Source of the DNA: an uncultured Lachnospiraceae bacterium
GTDB taxonomy: Bacteria > Bacillota > Clostridia > Lachnospirales > Lachnospiraceae
Reading direction: 5' to 3'
Assembly (NCBI GenBank): GCA_949472775.1
Contig: CASWVG010000005.1
Location: 1 to 64,000, forward strand
DNA: 64,000 nt
This document shows, piece by piece, positions 31,552 to 40,782 of this stretch (position 1 is its first letter; each line of letters opens with the position of its first letter). Below the pieces are notes generated by a model, which was given only the letters and a program-made list of their open reading frames with translations, was not told the origin of the DNA and did not search any database. Made by a program: the position numbers and the translations under genes.

Positions 31552-33849
31552 TCAATTTACCCTGTTGTAGTTGATGAGACACCCCTTTAAAATAATCTGC
31601 CTCTCCTCGTCTGTCAGTTCCCCCAGAGTCAGGGTAAACGGCTGAAGCGTTCCCTCCTCCACACATACCCGGTATGCATCAATGTTCGCCGCTTTCTCCT
31701 CCACCGCTTTACGGATGCCCGGGAAAAACAGATAGTCCAGATTCTTAAAAGGCAGCTCTCCCGCCTCAATCAGAAACGGCAGCATACCCCAGTTGATCAG
31801 GTTGGAGCGATATCTCTTGGTCGCATACTCGTTGGCGATATTCGCCCAGCCGCCAAGCACCTTCTGGCAGCTTGCCGCCTGTTCTCTGGCAGAACCGTCT
31901 CCTGGCTTCACCGCAAAAATTGTGGAACCGAACCCTGTATTTTCATGGGATGCATCCTCGAAAGACTTCTTGATCACACCCATCACCGGCTTCACATCGG
32001 GATGTGCCTGACAGGGGTGCTCTCCCTGCATTCTCGCCTTCTCCGCCCTCTGGATATCCTTGGCACGGCCCACATATTCGGGATCCTTTCTGGAAAGCGT
32101 AAACTCCGCAAGCCCAAGGGGGTTGGAACGGTAGGAAGAAGTTTCCCCGGAAGGAATCAGCTCGTCCGTCGTTGTTACAGGATCATGGATCTCCGACACT
32201 ACCCGCAGCACCAGATTCTCCGGCAGCGCACCCATGGCAGGCCAGTCTTTGATGTTCGGTCCAAACTGAATCTCCACACTCTCGTCCGCCGCACCCTTGG
32301 AATCGAAAACACGGTTCTTATAAATATTTGCGTCAAAGTGATACTTGTATTTTCCGATTTCCCCATCAAACTCGGTTGCCGGCGTAAGCATGCCTCTGTT
32401 TGCCGCTGTAGCCGCAATAGACCTGGCGTCCATAAGCGCCACGGAAGAAATCTGTCCGTTTTGAAGCTTAGAGCCTTCCCTGTTGGGGAAGTTCCTTGTG
32501 GAGTGACGGATGCTGAACGCATTGTTTGCCGGGGTATCACCCGCGCCGAAGCAGGGACCGCAGAAAGCAGTTTTTAATACCGCGCCCGTCTCTAAAATCG
32601 CCGCCGCACAGCCGTTTTTAATCAGCTCCATGTACACAGGCATGGAAGCCGGGTACACGCTTAACGTAAAGCCGTCAGAACCGATGTAGGACCCCCGCAG
32701 GATATCAGCCGCCGCACAGATATTCTCAAAGCCGCCCCCCGCACAGCCCGCAATAATCCCTTGATCCACCATAAACTTACCGTCCACAACCTTATCCTGT
32801 AAAGAATAAGGCACCGCGCCGTCCAGGCTGACTTTCGCCCGTTCCTCCACGTCGTGAAGCACATCTTTCAGATTCGCGTTCACCTCGTCGATGGTGTAAG
32901 TGTTACTCGGGTGGAAAGGCATGGCAATCATGGGACGGATTTTCGACAGATCCACGGTAATCATGCCGTCATAGTACGCCACCTCTCCCGGATTTAACTC
33001 CCTGTATTCCTCTTTCCTGCCGTGGACGTCATAAAAGTCCTTGATCTCGTCGTCTGTCCGCCAGATGGAAGACAGGCAGGTGGTTTCCGTGGTCATCACG
33101 TCGATGCCGATACGGAAGTCCGCACTCAGCGCCGACACACCCGGACCCACGAACTCCATCACCTTATTTTTCACATAGCCGTTCCCGAACACCGCTCCGA
33201 TGATGGCAAGCGCCACATCCTGCGGACCGACGCCTTTCACGGGCTCGCCTGTCAGGTACACGCCGATCACACCGGGCATATTGATATCGTAAGTCTGGGA
33301 TAAGAGCTGCTTTACAAGCTCCGGCCCGCCCTCTCCCATCGCCATCGTGCCGAGCGCGCCATATCTTGTGTGGGAGTCGGAGCCTAAAATCATCCTGCCA
33401 CCGCCCGCAAGCATCTCCCTTGCATACTGGTGGATGACCGCCTGATGGGGCGGTACATAGACACCGCCATACCTCTTGGCGCAGGTAAGGCCGAACATGT
33501 GGTCATCCTCGTTGATCGTGCCGCCCACCGCGCACAAGGAATTGTGGCAGTTGGTAAGCACGTAGGGAATGGGAAACCTGGTAAGCCCCGAAGCCCTCGC
33601 CGTCTGGATGATCCCCACGAAAGTAATGTCGTGGGACGTCAGTTTATCAAATGTAATCTTTAATTTCTCCATATTGCCGGAGGTATTGTGGGATTCCAGA
33701 ATGCCATAAGCAATCGTATTCTTCGCCGCTTCGTTTTTCGATACATCCCGCCCGGTCTTATTTTTAATCTGCGCCGCCGCATCCGCATTATCCGGAATGA
33801 TTTCCGTCCCGTTTAACAGATACGCACCGCGCTGTGTTAATTCAATCAT
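31552..33849 (-). CDS. Aconitase-family hydratase (YbhJ-like)
   Basis: A 765-residue [4Fe-4S] hydro-lyase of the aconitase superfamily, closest in type to the E. coli YbhJ group rather than to true aconitase. Cluster ligands include the FCGPCFG motif near 445; other signature parts are [39 protein letters not shown] and the swivelling C-terminal domain ([19 protein letters not shown]). The reaction is unknown. I chose the ATG at 33849 with GGAGGAG seven bases upstream; the longer frame to 33891 lacks a site. The promoter at 33909-33937 is near consensus. Confidence 0.85.
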   Translation of the reverse strand: MIELTQRGAYLLNGTEIIPDNADAAAQIKNKTGRDVSKNEAAKNTIAYGILESHNTSGNMEKLKITFDKLTSHDITFVGIIQTARASGLTRFPIPYVLTNCHNSLCAVGGTINEDDHMFGLTCAKRYGGVYVPPHQAVIHQYAREMLAGGGRMILGSDSHTRYGALGTMAMGEGGPELVKQLLSQTYDINMPGVIGVYLTGEPVKGVGPQDVALAIIGAVFGNGYVKNKVMEFVGPGVSALSADFRIGIDVMTTETTCLSSIWRTDDEIKDFYDVHGRKEEYRELNPGEVAYYDGMITVDLSKIRPMIAMPFHPSNTYTIDEVNANLKDVLHDVEERAKVSLDGAVPYSLQDKVVDGKFMVDQGIIAGCAGGGFENICAAADILRGSYIGSDGFTLSVYPASMPVYMELIKNGCAAAILETGAVLKTAFCGPCFGAGDTPANNAFSIRHSTRNFPNREGSKLQNGQISSVALMDARSIAATAANRGMLTPATEFDGEIGKYKYHFDANIYKNRVFDSKGAADESVEIQFGPNIKDWPAMGALPENLVLRVVSEIHDPVTTTDELIPSGETSSYRSNPLGLAEFTLSRKDPEYVGRAKDIQRAEKARMQGEHPCQAHPDVKPVMGVIKKSFEDASHENTGFGSTIFAVKPGDGSAREQAASCQKVLGGWANIANEYATKRYRSNLINWGMLPFLIEAGELPFKNLDYLFFPGIRKAVEEKAANIDAYRVCVEEGTLQPFTLTLGELTDEERQIILKGCLINYNRVN

Positions 33850-33908
33850 ACGCTCCTCCATGTCTGTGTGATTCTTTCCGTGTTTCTCCATTTATAACTA
33901 CCTAAATT

Positions 33909-33937
33909 ATTATAAAGGATAAGTGCCTCAGGTGCAA
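33909..33937 (-). promoter_or_regulatory. Promoter of the aconitase-family hydratase gene
   Basis: On the minus strand TTGCAC (33932-33937) and TATAAT (33909-33914) are 17 bases apart. The ATG at 33849 follows after a short leader. Confidence 0.8.
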
Positions 33938-33963
33938 CACACTTCCCAATACCCGTTTTTAAA

Positions 33964-35277
33964 TCACCCTTCCACATACTTCATATAATACCCGTAGTCC
34001 TCCTTCTTACAGTTGACCCGCATCCGCACGCCGTCCTCTACGTACTCCGTCTCAAAGACCACCGCATTTTCATTCAGATAGGACACTGCCCTGCCGTCCG
34101 TGTAAGGAATCAGAAGCGTACACTCCCTATATCCGCCGGCAAGCTTTTCCTCGATCAGGCAGATCAGCTCCTCCATCCCGATCCTCTTTTTTGCGGACAG
34201 ATAAATCGCATCGCCGGAGACAGCAGGCAGGTGCGAGGTCAGCTCCTCCGCCGCCACCCCGGAAAGCCCCGGCAGCGCGTCAGGAGAAACCAGATCTGAC
34301 TTATTGTAGATATAGAGCATGGGAACACCGTCCGCCTGCAGCTTCTTTAGGGTCTGATTGGTGACAGCGATCTGCTCCTTATAATGCTCATCGCTGTAAT
34401 CCACCACCTGTATGAGAAGATCCGCCTCCTTTGCCTCCTCAAGCGTAGACTGAAACGCTTCCACCAGGTTATGCGGCAGTTTGTGGATAAAGCCAACCGT
34501 ATCCGAAAGCAGGAACGCGTGATGCTCCGGCGGCATAATCTTTCGCACAGTCGTATCAAGCGTGGCAAAAAGCATGTCCTTCTCCAGGACATGTCTCTCC
34601 ACGTCCTCCCCCTCATCCGCGCCGTACAGGTCAAGCATGGCGTTTAACAGTGTGGATTTTCCCGCGTTGGTATAACCCACCAGAGCCACCCTGGGAAGCC
34701 CCGACTTCACACGGCGTTTTCTCTGTGTCTCCCGCTCATTCCCCACTTCCTTCAATTCCCGTCGAAGCTCCGACAGTCTCTTTTCCAGTACACGCCTGTC
34801 CAGTTCCAGCTTCGTCTCCCCGGCACCCCTGTTACTCAAAGAACCGCTGGCGCCGCCCTGACGGGAGAGCGCGGCATGCAGCCCCACAAGCCTGGGCAGC
34901 ATATATTGCAGTCTCGCCACCTCCACCTGCAGCTTTGCCTCACGGGACCTGGCCCTTCTCGCAAAGATATCCAGAATCAGCGCACTCCTGTCCAGAATCG
35001 GTTTCTCCAGACGCTCCTGCAGATTCCGCATCTGCATAGGCGATAAGGAGTTGTCAAAAATGATAACATCCACGTCATATTCTTCTGCCATCCGCTTCAC
35101 CTCGTCTACCTTGCCCGTACCGATATAGAAAGCCTTGTGCACCGTCTCCAGCGTCTGGGAGGTCACACCCGCCACTTCCATGTCGCAGGCCTCGGCCAAT
35201 GCCCCAAGTTCCTCTAAAGAAGTGAGATAGTCCTCCCCGTCATTCAAATTAGCACCTACCAACAAAACCCGCTCCAT
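33964..35277 (-). CDS. hflX: GTPase HflX
   Basis: A 437-residue ribosome-associated GTPase that splits stalled ribosomes under stress. The N-terminal HflX domain (about 1-190, LSPMQMRNLQERLEKPILDR and SGSLSNRGAGETKLELDRR) is followed by the G domain with the P-loop GYTNAGKSTLL (about 202-212), DTVGF and the NKSD motif. The C-terminus binds the ribosome. GGGAGGGG lies before the ATG. It stands between the Hsp70 gene and the hydratase gene on the same strand. All motifs are intact. Confidence 0.96.
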   Translation of the reverse strand: MERVLLVGANLNDGEDYLTSLEELGALAEACDMEVAGVTSQTLETVHKAFYIGTGKVDEVKRMAEEYDVDVIIFDNSLSPMQMRNLQERLEKPILDRSALILDIFARRARSREAKLQVEVARLQYMLPRLVGLHAALSRQGGASGSLSNRGAGETKLELDRRVLEKRLSELRRELKEVGNERETQRKRRVKSGLPRVALVGYTNAGKSTLLNAMLDLYGADEGEDVERHVLEKDMLFATLDTTVRKIMPPEHHAFLLSDTVGFIHKLPHNLVEAFQSTLEEAKEADLLIQVVDYSDEHYKEQIAVTNQTLKKLQADGVPMLYIYNKSDLVSPDALPGLSGVAAEELTSHLPAVSGDAIYLSAKKRIGMEELICLIEEKLAGGYRECTLLIPYTDGRAVSYLNENAVVFETEYVEDGVRMRVNCKKEDYGYYMKYVEG

Positions 35278-35393
35278 CGACCCCTCCCTGAAATAAAACT
35301 TTTAGACAACTGTAAATCACCATATCTTCCTAATTGTGCAAATGATATGTGATTTGTACAATCCCGACACCTAAAGTGTTTTTCTATAGTATA

Positions 35394-37085
35394 CTAAAAT
35401 TCCTCTAATTCTTTCAGAAATTCCCTGAACGCCTCTTTCGCCCGCTCGATCGTCCCCGGATCGTAGGTGTTCAATGCCTGCTCGTACTTGTGAAGCTCCT
35501 GCGATATGAAATATCTTTTGTCTCCCAGACTCTCCTCATACATCCGCTCCCCCAGCGTGAGCAGGTACTTATTCTCCTCCCTGTCCCTCGGATGAATTTT
35601 TAAATAGGAAAGCGTCTCAAACCGCGCCGTAATCTCCTCCGGTGTCATATCCGCGTTTCTGCCGCCGAAAACCTGCTTCTCCCGCTTCCCGGTGGACACT
35701 ACCTTTACCTCCACCTCCAGGATGGAATTGATGTCATACGTGTAGGTGACATCCACTGACTCCTCACCCGCAGGGGCGGACGGCACTTCTATATTCAGCT
35801 CCCCCAGAGAAAGATTGTTTTTCGCAAAGCGGCTCTCCCCCTGCAGCACATTGATCCGGATTTTCGTCTGGTCGTCCCGCACCGTGTAGAGCCTTTCCGT
35901 CCGGCTTGCCGGAATAATCGTATTTCTCTCGATAATGGGGCAGAACACGCCGTTCTCAAAATAACCCTTCTCCCACTCTCTGACCACTTCCGTGCCAAGT
36001 GTAAAAGGGCAGACATCCGTGAGGATCACCTCTTTTATCGCCTCTTTCCGTTCCTTCATGGCGCCCTGAATCGCCGCGCCGAGAGCCACCGCCTCGTCCG
36101 GATTGATGTTGGTATCGGGGATCACCCGGAACAGTTTGCTCACAAACCGGCGGATCACCGGGCTCTTTGTCGCCCCACCCACCAGCACCACCTTATCAAT
36201 GTCGGAAAGCCGGATATGCGCGTCGGAGAGACTGCGCCGCACAGGCTGCCTGATCTTCTCAAGCAGTTCCTCGCAGGCACTTTCGTAGGCGGAAAGCTCC
36301 ACCGTAAAGGAAAACGCCTCCTCACCGATCTTGCACTCCATAACAGAAGTCTTTCCCTCCGAGAAGCCAATCTTACACTTATCCGCCTGTTTATGGATAT
36401 GGCGCAGGGTCTTTGCGTCGAGTGAAAGCAAGTCAAACTGCGGGAATTTATCAAAAAACATCTCCTCCAGTACATTCGTAAAATCCTCGCCGCCAAGGAA
36501 ATTGTCCCCCGCCACGGCGCGCACTTCCAGAATGTTGTCGATCCGTTCCAATACAGACACATCGAAGGTACCACCACCTAAATCAAACACCAGAAACCGC
36601 ATATGTCCCTGGCTCTGATACAGGCCGTAGGCGATCGCTGCCGCCGTGGGCTCGCTGATGATCCGCTCCACCTTAAGCCCCGCCAGCTCCCCGGCTCTTC
36701 TGGTGGCGCGCCGTCTCTCGTCGTTGAAATATGCGGGCACACTGATCACCGCCTCCGTGACAGGCTCTCCCAGAAATGCCTCCGCATCTTCCTTGAGCGC
36801 GCGAAGCACAAAGGAAGAAAGCTCCTCCGCCGTAAAGGTCTTGTGCAGAAGGTTAAATTTCCTGCCGCTGCCCATATCCCTCTTGAATACGGACGCCGCA
36901 CTACCCGGATAGAGAAGCCCTCTCTCCACCGCCAGGTCCCCCACATAAATCTGTTCTTCCTCGTCCATGCTCACCACGGAGGGCGTCAGCCGCTTTCCAA
37001 GCCGGTTCGGTATGATCTGCGGTCCTTCCTCCGTGAAATAAGCAGCCAGACTGTTGGTCGTTCCCAAGTCAATTCCGATAATCAT
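35394..37085 (-). CDS. Hsp70-family chaperone (HscC-like)
   Basis: A 563-residue cytoplasmic Hsp70, shorter than DnaK (about 610-640). The nucleotide-binding domain has IIGIDLGTTNSLAAYF, VISVPAYFNDERRRATRRAG, FLVFDLGGGTFDVSVL and VVLVGGATKSPVI. The substrate domain (about 385-480) is followed by a shortened lid. This is the HscC-type subgroup, which works with a dedicated J protein. I chose the ATG at 37085 because GGAGG lies six bases before it. The gene directly upstream encodes a giant TPR protein with a J-like start, which I take to be its partner. Confidence 0.9.
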   Translation of the reverse strand: MIIGIDLGTTNSLAAYFTEEGPQIIPNRLGKRLTPSVVSMDEEEQIYVGDLAVERGLLYPGSAASVFKRDMGSGRKFNLLHKTFTAEELSSFVLRALKEDAEAFLGEPVTEAVISVPAYFNDERRRATRRAGELAGLKVERIISEPTAAAIAYGLYQSQGHMRFLVFDLGGGTFDVSVLERIDNILEVRAVAGDNFLGGEDFTNVLEEMFFDKFPQFDLLSLDAKTLRHIHKQADKCKIGFSEGKTSVMECKIGEEAFSFTVELSAYESACEELLEKIRQPVRRSLSDAHIRLSDIDKVVLVGGATKSPVIRRFVSKLFRVIPDTNINPDEAVALGAAIQGAMKERKEAIKEVILTDVCPFTLGTEVVREWEKGYFENGVFCPIIERNTIIPASRTERLYTVRDDQTKIRINVLQGESRFAKNNLSLGELNIEVPSAPAGEESVDVTYTYDINSILEVEVKVVSTGKREKQVFGGRNADMTPEEITARFETLSYLKIHPRDREENKYLLTLGERMYEESLGDKRYFISQELHKYEQALNTYDPGTIERAKEAFREFLKELEEF

Positions 37086-37165
37086 TTTTTCCTCCATGTC
37101 AGAGCAGCTCCCTGCTCAGACTTACTTTTCTATCTGTTAAATCCCTTCGCTCTTACTTTTTCCTT

Positions 37166-40100
37166 TTATTTCACAGGATTCCCTTTCCTGTGGAACAGCC
37201 GTGACACAAGCCCCTGTTTCTGTCCTGCATCCTTCGACTTTCCCCCGTCTTCCGGCCGCGTATGTCCGCCAGGTTTCCCCGAAAATCCGCCTCCGCTGCG
37301 TATGATCTCCAGCAGGAATCCAGCCTCCGTCATTTTTACGTCTCTTCTCAGCGTCTCCTCAAACAGCGCCGCCGCCCTCTCGAATTCCCCTTCACAGTAA
37401 TAGTAGCAGCCAAGCCAGAAAGAAGCCTCATAGCATTTTTTGTACTCGCAGCCCGGGCACGGCCTTTGCTGTTCCATCTTTTCAAAAGCCTGCTTCGCCT
37501 TCTCCTTTTCTCCAAGTATCAGATCGCACCAGGCAAGCCACCCGCTGTGCAGAGGCGCATATCGGGGAGAAAACCTGTAATCTTCCGGCTCAATGTTTCT
37601 CTTTGCAAGACAGTCGAGTGCTTTTTTCGCATAGCGCTCCGCTTTCTCGCGCTCCCCTATCATATAATAGCATGCTCCCGTGCGCCATTCCATCTGGAAT
37701 TTTCTCTCCCAGTTCTCCCCGTACAGCGCCGCCGCATCCTGATATTTTTTTGCCCCTTCCGCAAAATAGCACGCTTCCGTCAGATGATCCGCCCATTCCC
37801 GGTACAGTTCCGCCAGCTCCTCTTTGTTCGCTGCGCGCCCAAGCCAGGATTTTTTCATCTCATCAAAAATGGCCAGACCTTCCTGCACTTTGCCCATAGC
37901 GAGCAGGGCATAGGACACATCGGCATAATATTCCTTTGTGTCACCGACCTGTTTCCGCCTTTCTTCCTCCACCCGCAGCGCTTCCTCCGGGCGTCCCATA
38001 TCCCGATAGCAGTCGTCCAGCGTATCCCACAGATCCGCATTCGCCGGGAAAACTGCCAGCCCCTCTCTGCAGCAGACGATGGCCTTCTCGTAATCTCCCA
38101 GGCCCCGGCAGCAGTCCGCCATACCCCGGTATGCCTTGACCGACATGTCCTTTTCCTTCATGGTCTCCAACGCCTGCCGGTAAGCCTCATAGCCCTTTGC
38201 AAACTGTCTGTCATTTTTATAGGCAACGCCGATATTCTCCCAGAGGATATACCGTTCCTCCTCCGGCACGGTTCCGCCTGCAAGAGCCTCCTCATAGTCC
38301 GCCACGGCAAGCGCGATCTCCATTGCATCCACATACAGATTACCCCGGTCCCACAGACGGTATCCCCGGTTCTGGGTAACCTCCATCTGCTTATTGATAT
38401 AACGCAGCGCCGCCTCATAATCCGCACGCTTATACTCCTCGCTATGCAGACTCCTATAACATTGGAAAAGCCTTAAATTCGTATCCCGGTAAGTCTCGTC
38501 CTGCTCCACCGCCTTTGTAAAGTAACTGGCAGCCTGCCGCAGTTCCCCTGCCACTTGATAACATACACCTATACCGAAATAAAATTCTGTGTGATGGTAA
38601 ACTTCCTCCACCCTCTTATACTGCAAAAGCGCCTTGTCAAAAAGCTCCGAATCCCGCAGGAGATTACCTAGCACAAGCACATAGTAAGGCTCCTCCGGGT
38701 CTAACATGATGGCTCCCTGAACAAGCTCTATCGCTGTATCAAGTTTCTCTTCCCTCTCAAATAAAAGCCCCTTCTCAAAAAGCAGCTCCGCCCGGTCAAT
38801 GGCATCCCGGTCCCCCGCCTCTTTCTCCGTCTCGTCTTTCGTCTCCTTAAGCAGCGCATTCAGGATTTCCAGAGGACGTTTCCGGCTCTCCGCGTCCTCC
38901 GAAAGCATTCTCAGAATCTTCGCCTCCTGAAAGCGCAGCTTTTTGGAAAACTCCACTCCATTTTCTCTCGCCCTCTCTATCACACCAAGCGCATCCTTGT
39001 ACTGGTTATGATCATAAAAGATCATCGCCGCGTAGAGGTACGGTTTTTCATAGCCCGCATACAGATCTATGGCGCGATAATAATCGTCCACCACCTGCTG
39101 CGCCTTCCCCATATGGTAGCACGCTTCCTGTCTGACGAGATAAGCGGGATAAAACCCTTCATCCGCCTCCAGAACGTCATCGCAGACCTCTGTTGCCTTC
39201 TCATACTCTTTCCGGAAAAGATACCTGTCCGCCAGATAGTATTTGCAGTCAATACGGATTCTTTCGTCCGCCTCCAGTTCAATCGCCGTTTTTGTCTCCC
39301 GCTCCCCCTCCTCCGGCTTTTCGGTGCAGTAATAGCAGACGCCGAGAAGGCGATGGCTCTGTGCCGCCTTTGAAGCCTTTTCCTTCTCGTCATCCTCATT
39401 TTCCTCCACGCATTTCAGATGCGCCTGATATACGGGAATTGCTTTCTCATAGCACTCCAGTCTGTAAAGCGCCCACGCCTTCAGCTCAAGACCGTCCTCC
39501 TCTGTCTCCAGCTCACTGTCCTCCGCAAGCAGGTCAAGAATATCCTCATACCGCTCCAGATCAAACAGCCGCCATCCCAGAAACGAGCGCAGTTCTTTCC
39601 CGGAAAGTTCCCCGTAAGGCTCCCCTTTGTCAAGTGCCTCCCGCAGCTCGGGAACGAGCGCGCTGCCGATCTCCTTCTGCAGTCCCAACAGCTCCTCATC
39701 CCGCCGGTTCACCTTAATCAGCTCATTTACATACTTGCCCGCCTGATCCCAGTTCTGCTGATCCACAAGATGGTGCATGGCAAAATATTTTGCCATATAA
39801 TAGTCCGGCTCCTTGGCAAGAACCGACTCCCACTGCGCAAATCCTCTTTCTTCTTCCCCCGTATCATAAAAGATTTTTCCGGTCCAGACCCGGACATAAC
39901 CGTCCTCGGGATAGCGCCCGATCAGCTCCTCTGCCAGTTCCTTTCCCTTTTCACATTCATTCAGCCGGATAGAAAGGCGTAACCGTTCCACATCCTCATA
40001 AGGGTGGTAAACCCCGTGCCTTTTCATATCCGAAAGCCTCTGGGACACACCCTCCGTCTCGTCGTTCTCCAGTCGGTTTTTTATGTCAAAATACTCCTTG

Positions 40101-40672
40101 ATATAATCGTCCGTCTCCTCGTCGTTCTCCGGCTCACAGCCATCCAGCGCCTCAAACAGACTGTAATCGAGAAAGTCGCCCGTATTGACATGGTACTCAA
40201 TATGTTTCAGAAAGTTGACATGGAACTCCTCTTTCAGCGCATCGAAATCCTCCATCACATGAAATGTCTGATCAAGCAGCACCCATACAGTCTGCGGCAA
40301 AAAGGAATGCCCCGACAGAAAACCGAGAAGCTGTTCTCTCGCTTCCAGAAACGTATCCAGGCCTGCACAGATCGGGTCGTCAAAAAGCGCCTTCCAGTTC
40401 TCCTGCTCTCTGCGCAAAAGAATATCTCGGTAAATTCCCCGCACGCGCTTCATCCACAGCCCGACCTCGCCCTGCGGCTCTTCCTCTTCTTCCTCGTCCT
40501 GCTGCCCGGCAAAGCGGAGCGCCTCTTCGTATGCCTCGCGCAGACGCTTAAAGCCCTCCGGGTCGTCCTCCGGATTCGTGCCCTTCAAAAGCGTAAGGTA
40601 ACTCTGTCTGATCTGCTCTTCTTCCTTCGTCTCCGAAAGCCCCAATATCTGAAATGCCAGTTTTTTATCCAT
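37166..40672 (-). CDS. Giant TPR-repeat protein with J-domain-like N-terminus
   Basis: A 1168-residue cytoplasmic protein. Residues about 1-60 resemble a J domain (LAFQILGLSETKEEEQIRQS, then PEGFKRLREAYEEALRFAG), but the HPD tripeptide that activates Hsp70 is absent; the loop reads KGTNPEDDPEG. The rest is almost wholly helical with at least 20 TPR-like units (for example FWLGCYYYCEGEFERAAALF and YKNDRQFAKGYEAYRQALE). TPR scaffolds bind client proteins. It follows glgP and precedes the HscC-like gene on the same strand, which supports a chaperone pair. The start at 40672 has GGGAGGG; the longer frame to 40774 does not. Confidence 0.82.
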   Translation of the reverse strand: MDKKLAFQILGLSETKEEEQIRQSYLTLLKGTNPEDDPEGFKRLREAYEEALRFAGQQDEEEEEEPQGEVGLWMKRVRGIYRDILLRREQENWKALFDDPICAGLDTFLEAREQLLGFLSGHSFLPQTVWVLLDQTFHVMEDFDALKEEFHVNFLKHIEYHVNTGDFLDYSLFEALDGCEPENDEETDDYIKEYFDIKNRLENDETEGVSQRLSDMKRHGVYHPYEDVERLRLSIRLNECEKGKELAEELIGRYPEDGYVRVWTGKIFYDTGEEERGFAQWESVLAKEPDYYMAKYFAMHHLVDQQNWDQAGKYVNELIKVNRRDEELLGLQKEIGSALVPELREALDKGEPYGELSGKELRSFLGWRLFDLERYEDILDLLAEDSELETEEDGLELKAWALYRLECYEKAIPVYQAHLKCVEENEDDEKEKASKAAQSHRLLGVCYYCTEKPEEGERETKTAIELEADERIRIDCKYYLADRYLFRKEYEKATEVCDDVLEADEGFYPAYLVRQEACYHMGKAQQVVDDYYRAIDLYAGYEKPYLYAAMIFYDHNQYKDALGVIERARENGVEFSKKLRFQEAKILRMLSEDAESRKRPLEILNALLKETKDETEKEAGDRDAIDRAELLFEKGLLFEREEKLDTAIELVQGAIMLDPEEPYYVLVLGNLLRDSELFDKALLQYKRVEEVYHHTEFYFGIGVCYQVAGELRQAASYFTKAVEQDETYRDTNLRLFQCYRSLHSEEYKRADYEAALRYINKQMEVTQNRGYRLWDRGNLYVDAMEIALAVADYEEALAGGTVPEEERYILWENIGVAYKNDRQFAKGYEAYRQALETMKEKDMSVKAYRGMADCCRGLGDYEKAIVCCREGLAVFPANADLWDTLDDCYRDMGRPEEALRVEEERRKQVGDTKEYYADVSYALLAMGKVQEGLAIFDEMKKSWLGRAANKEELAELYREWADHLTEACYFAEGAKKYQDAAALYGENWERKFQMEWRTGACYYMIGEREKAERYAKKALDCLAKRNIEPEDYRFSPRYAPLHSGWLAWCDLILGEKEKAKQAFEKMEQQRPCPGCEYKKCYEASFWLGCYYYCEGEFERAAALFEETLRRDVKMTEAGFLLEIIRSGGGFSGKPGGHTRPEDGGKSKDAGQKQGLVSRLFHRKGNPVK

Positions 40673-40782
40673 AAAAAATCCCTCCCGGTTTCCGCCCTTA
40701 TTATAATAACATATGACCACCGTAAAATCGAGTAGAGCCTCCTTCGCACATGACAAAGGAGGCTCCGCAATCACTTATCCAT

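Noticed and set aside
37262-38476. Long open frame on the plus strand opposite the TPR protein (404 codons)
   Set aside because: Its sequence is low in any recognisable pattern and follows the TPR codons of the other strand.
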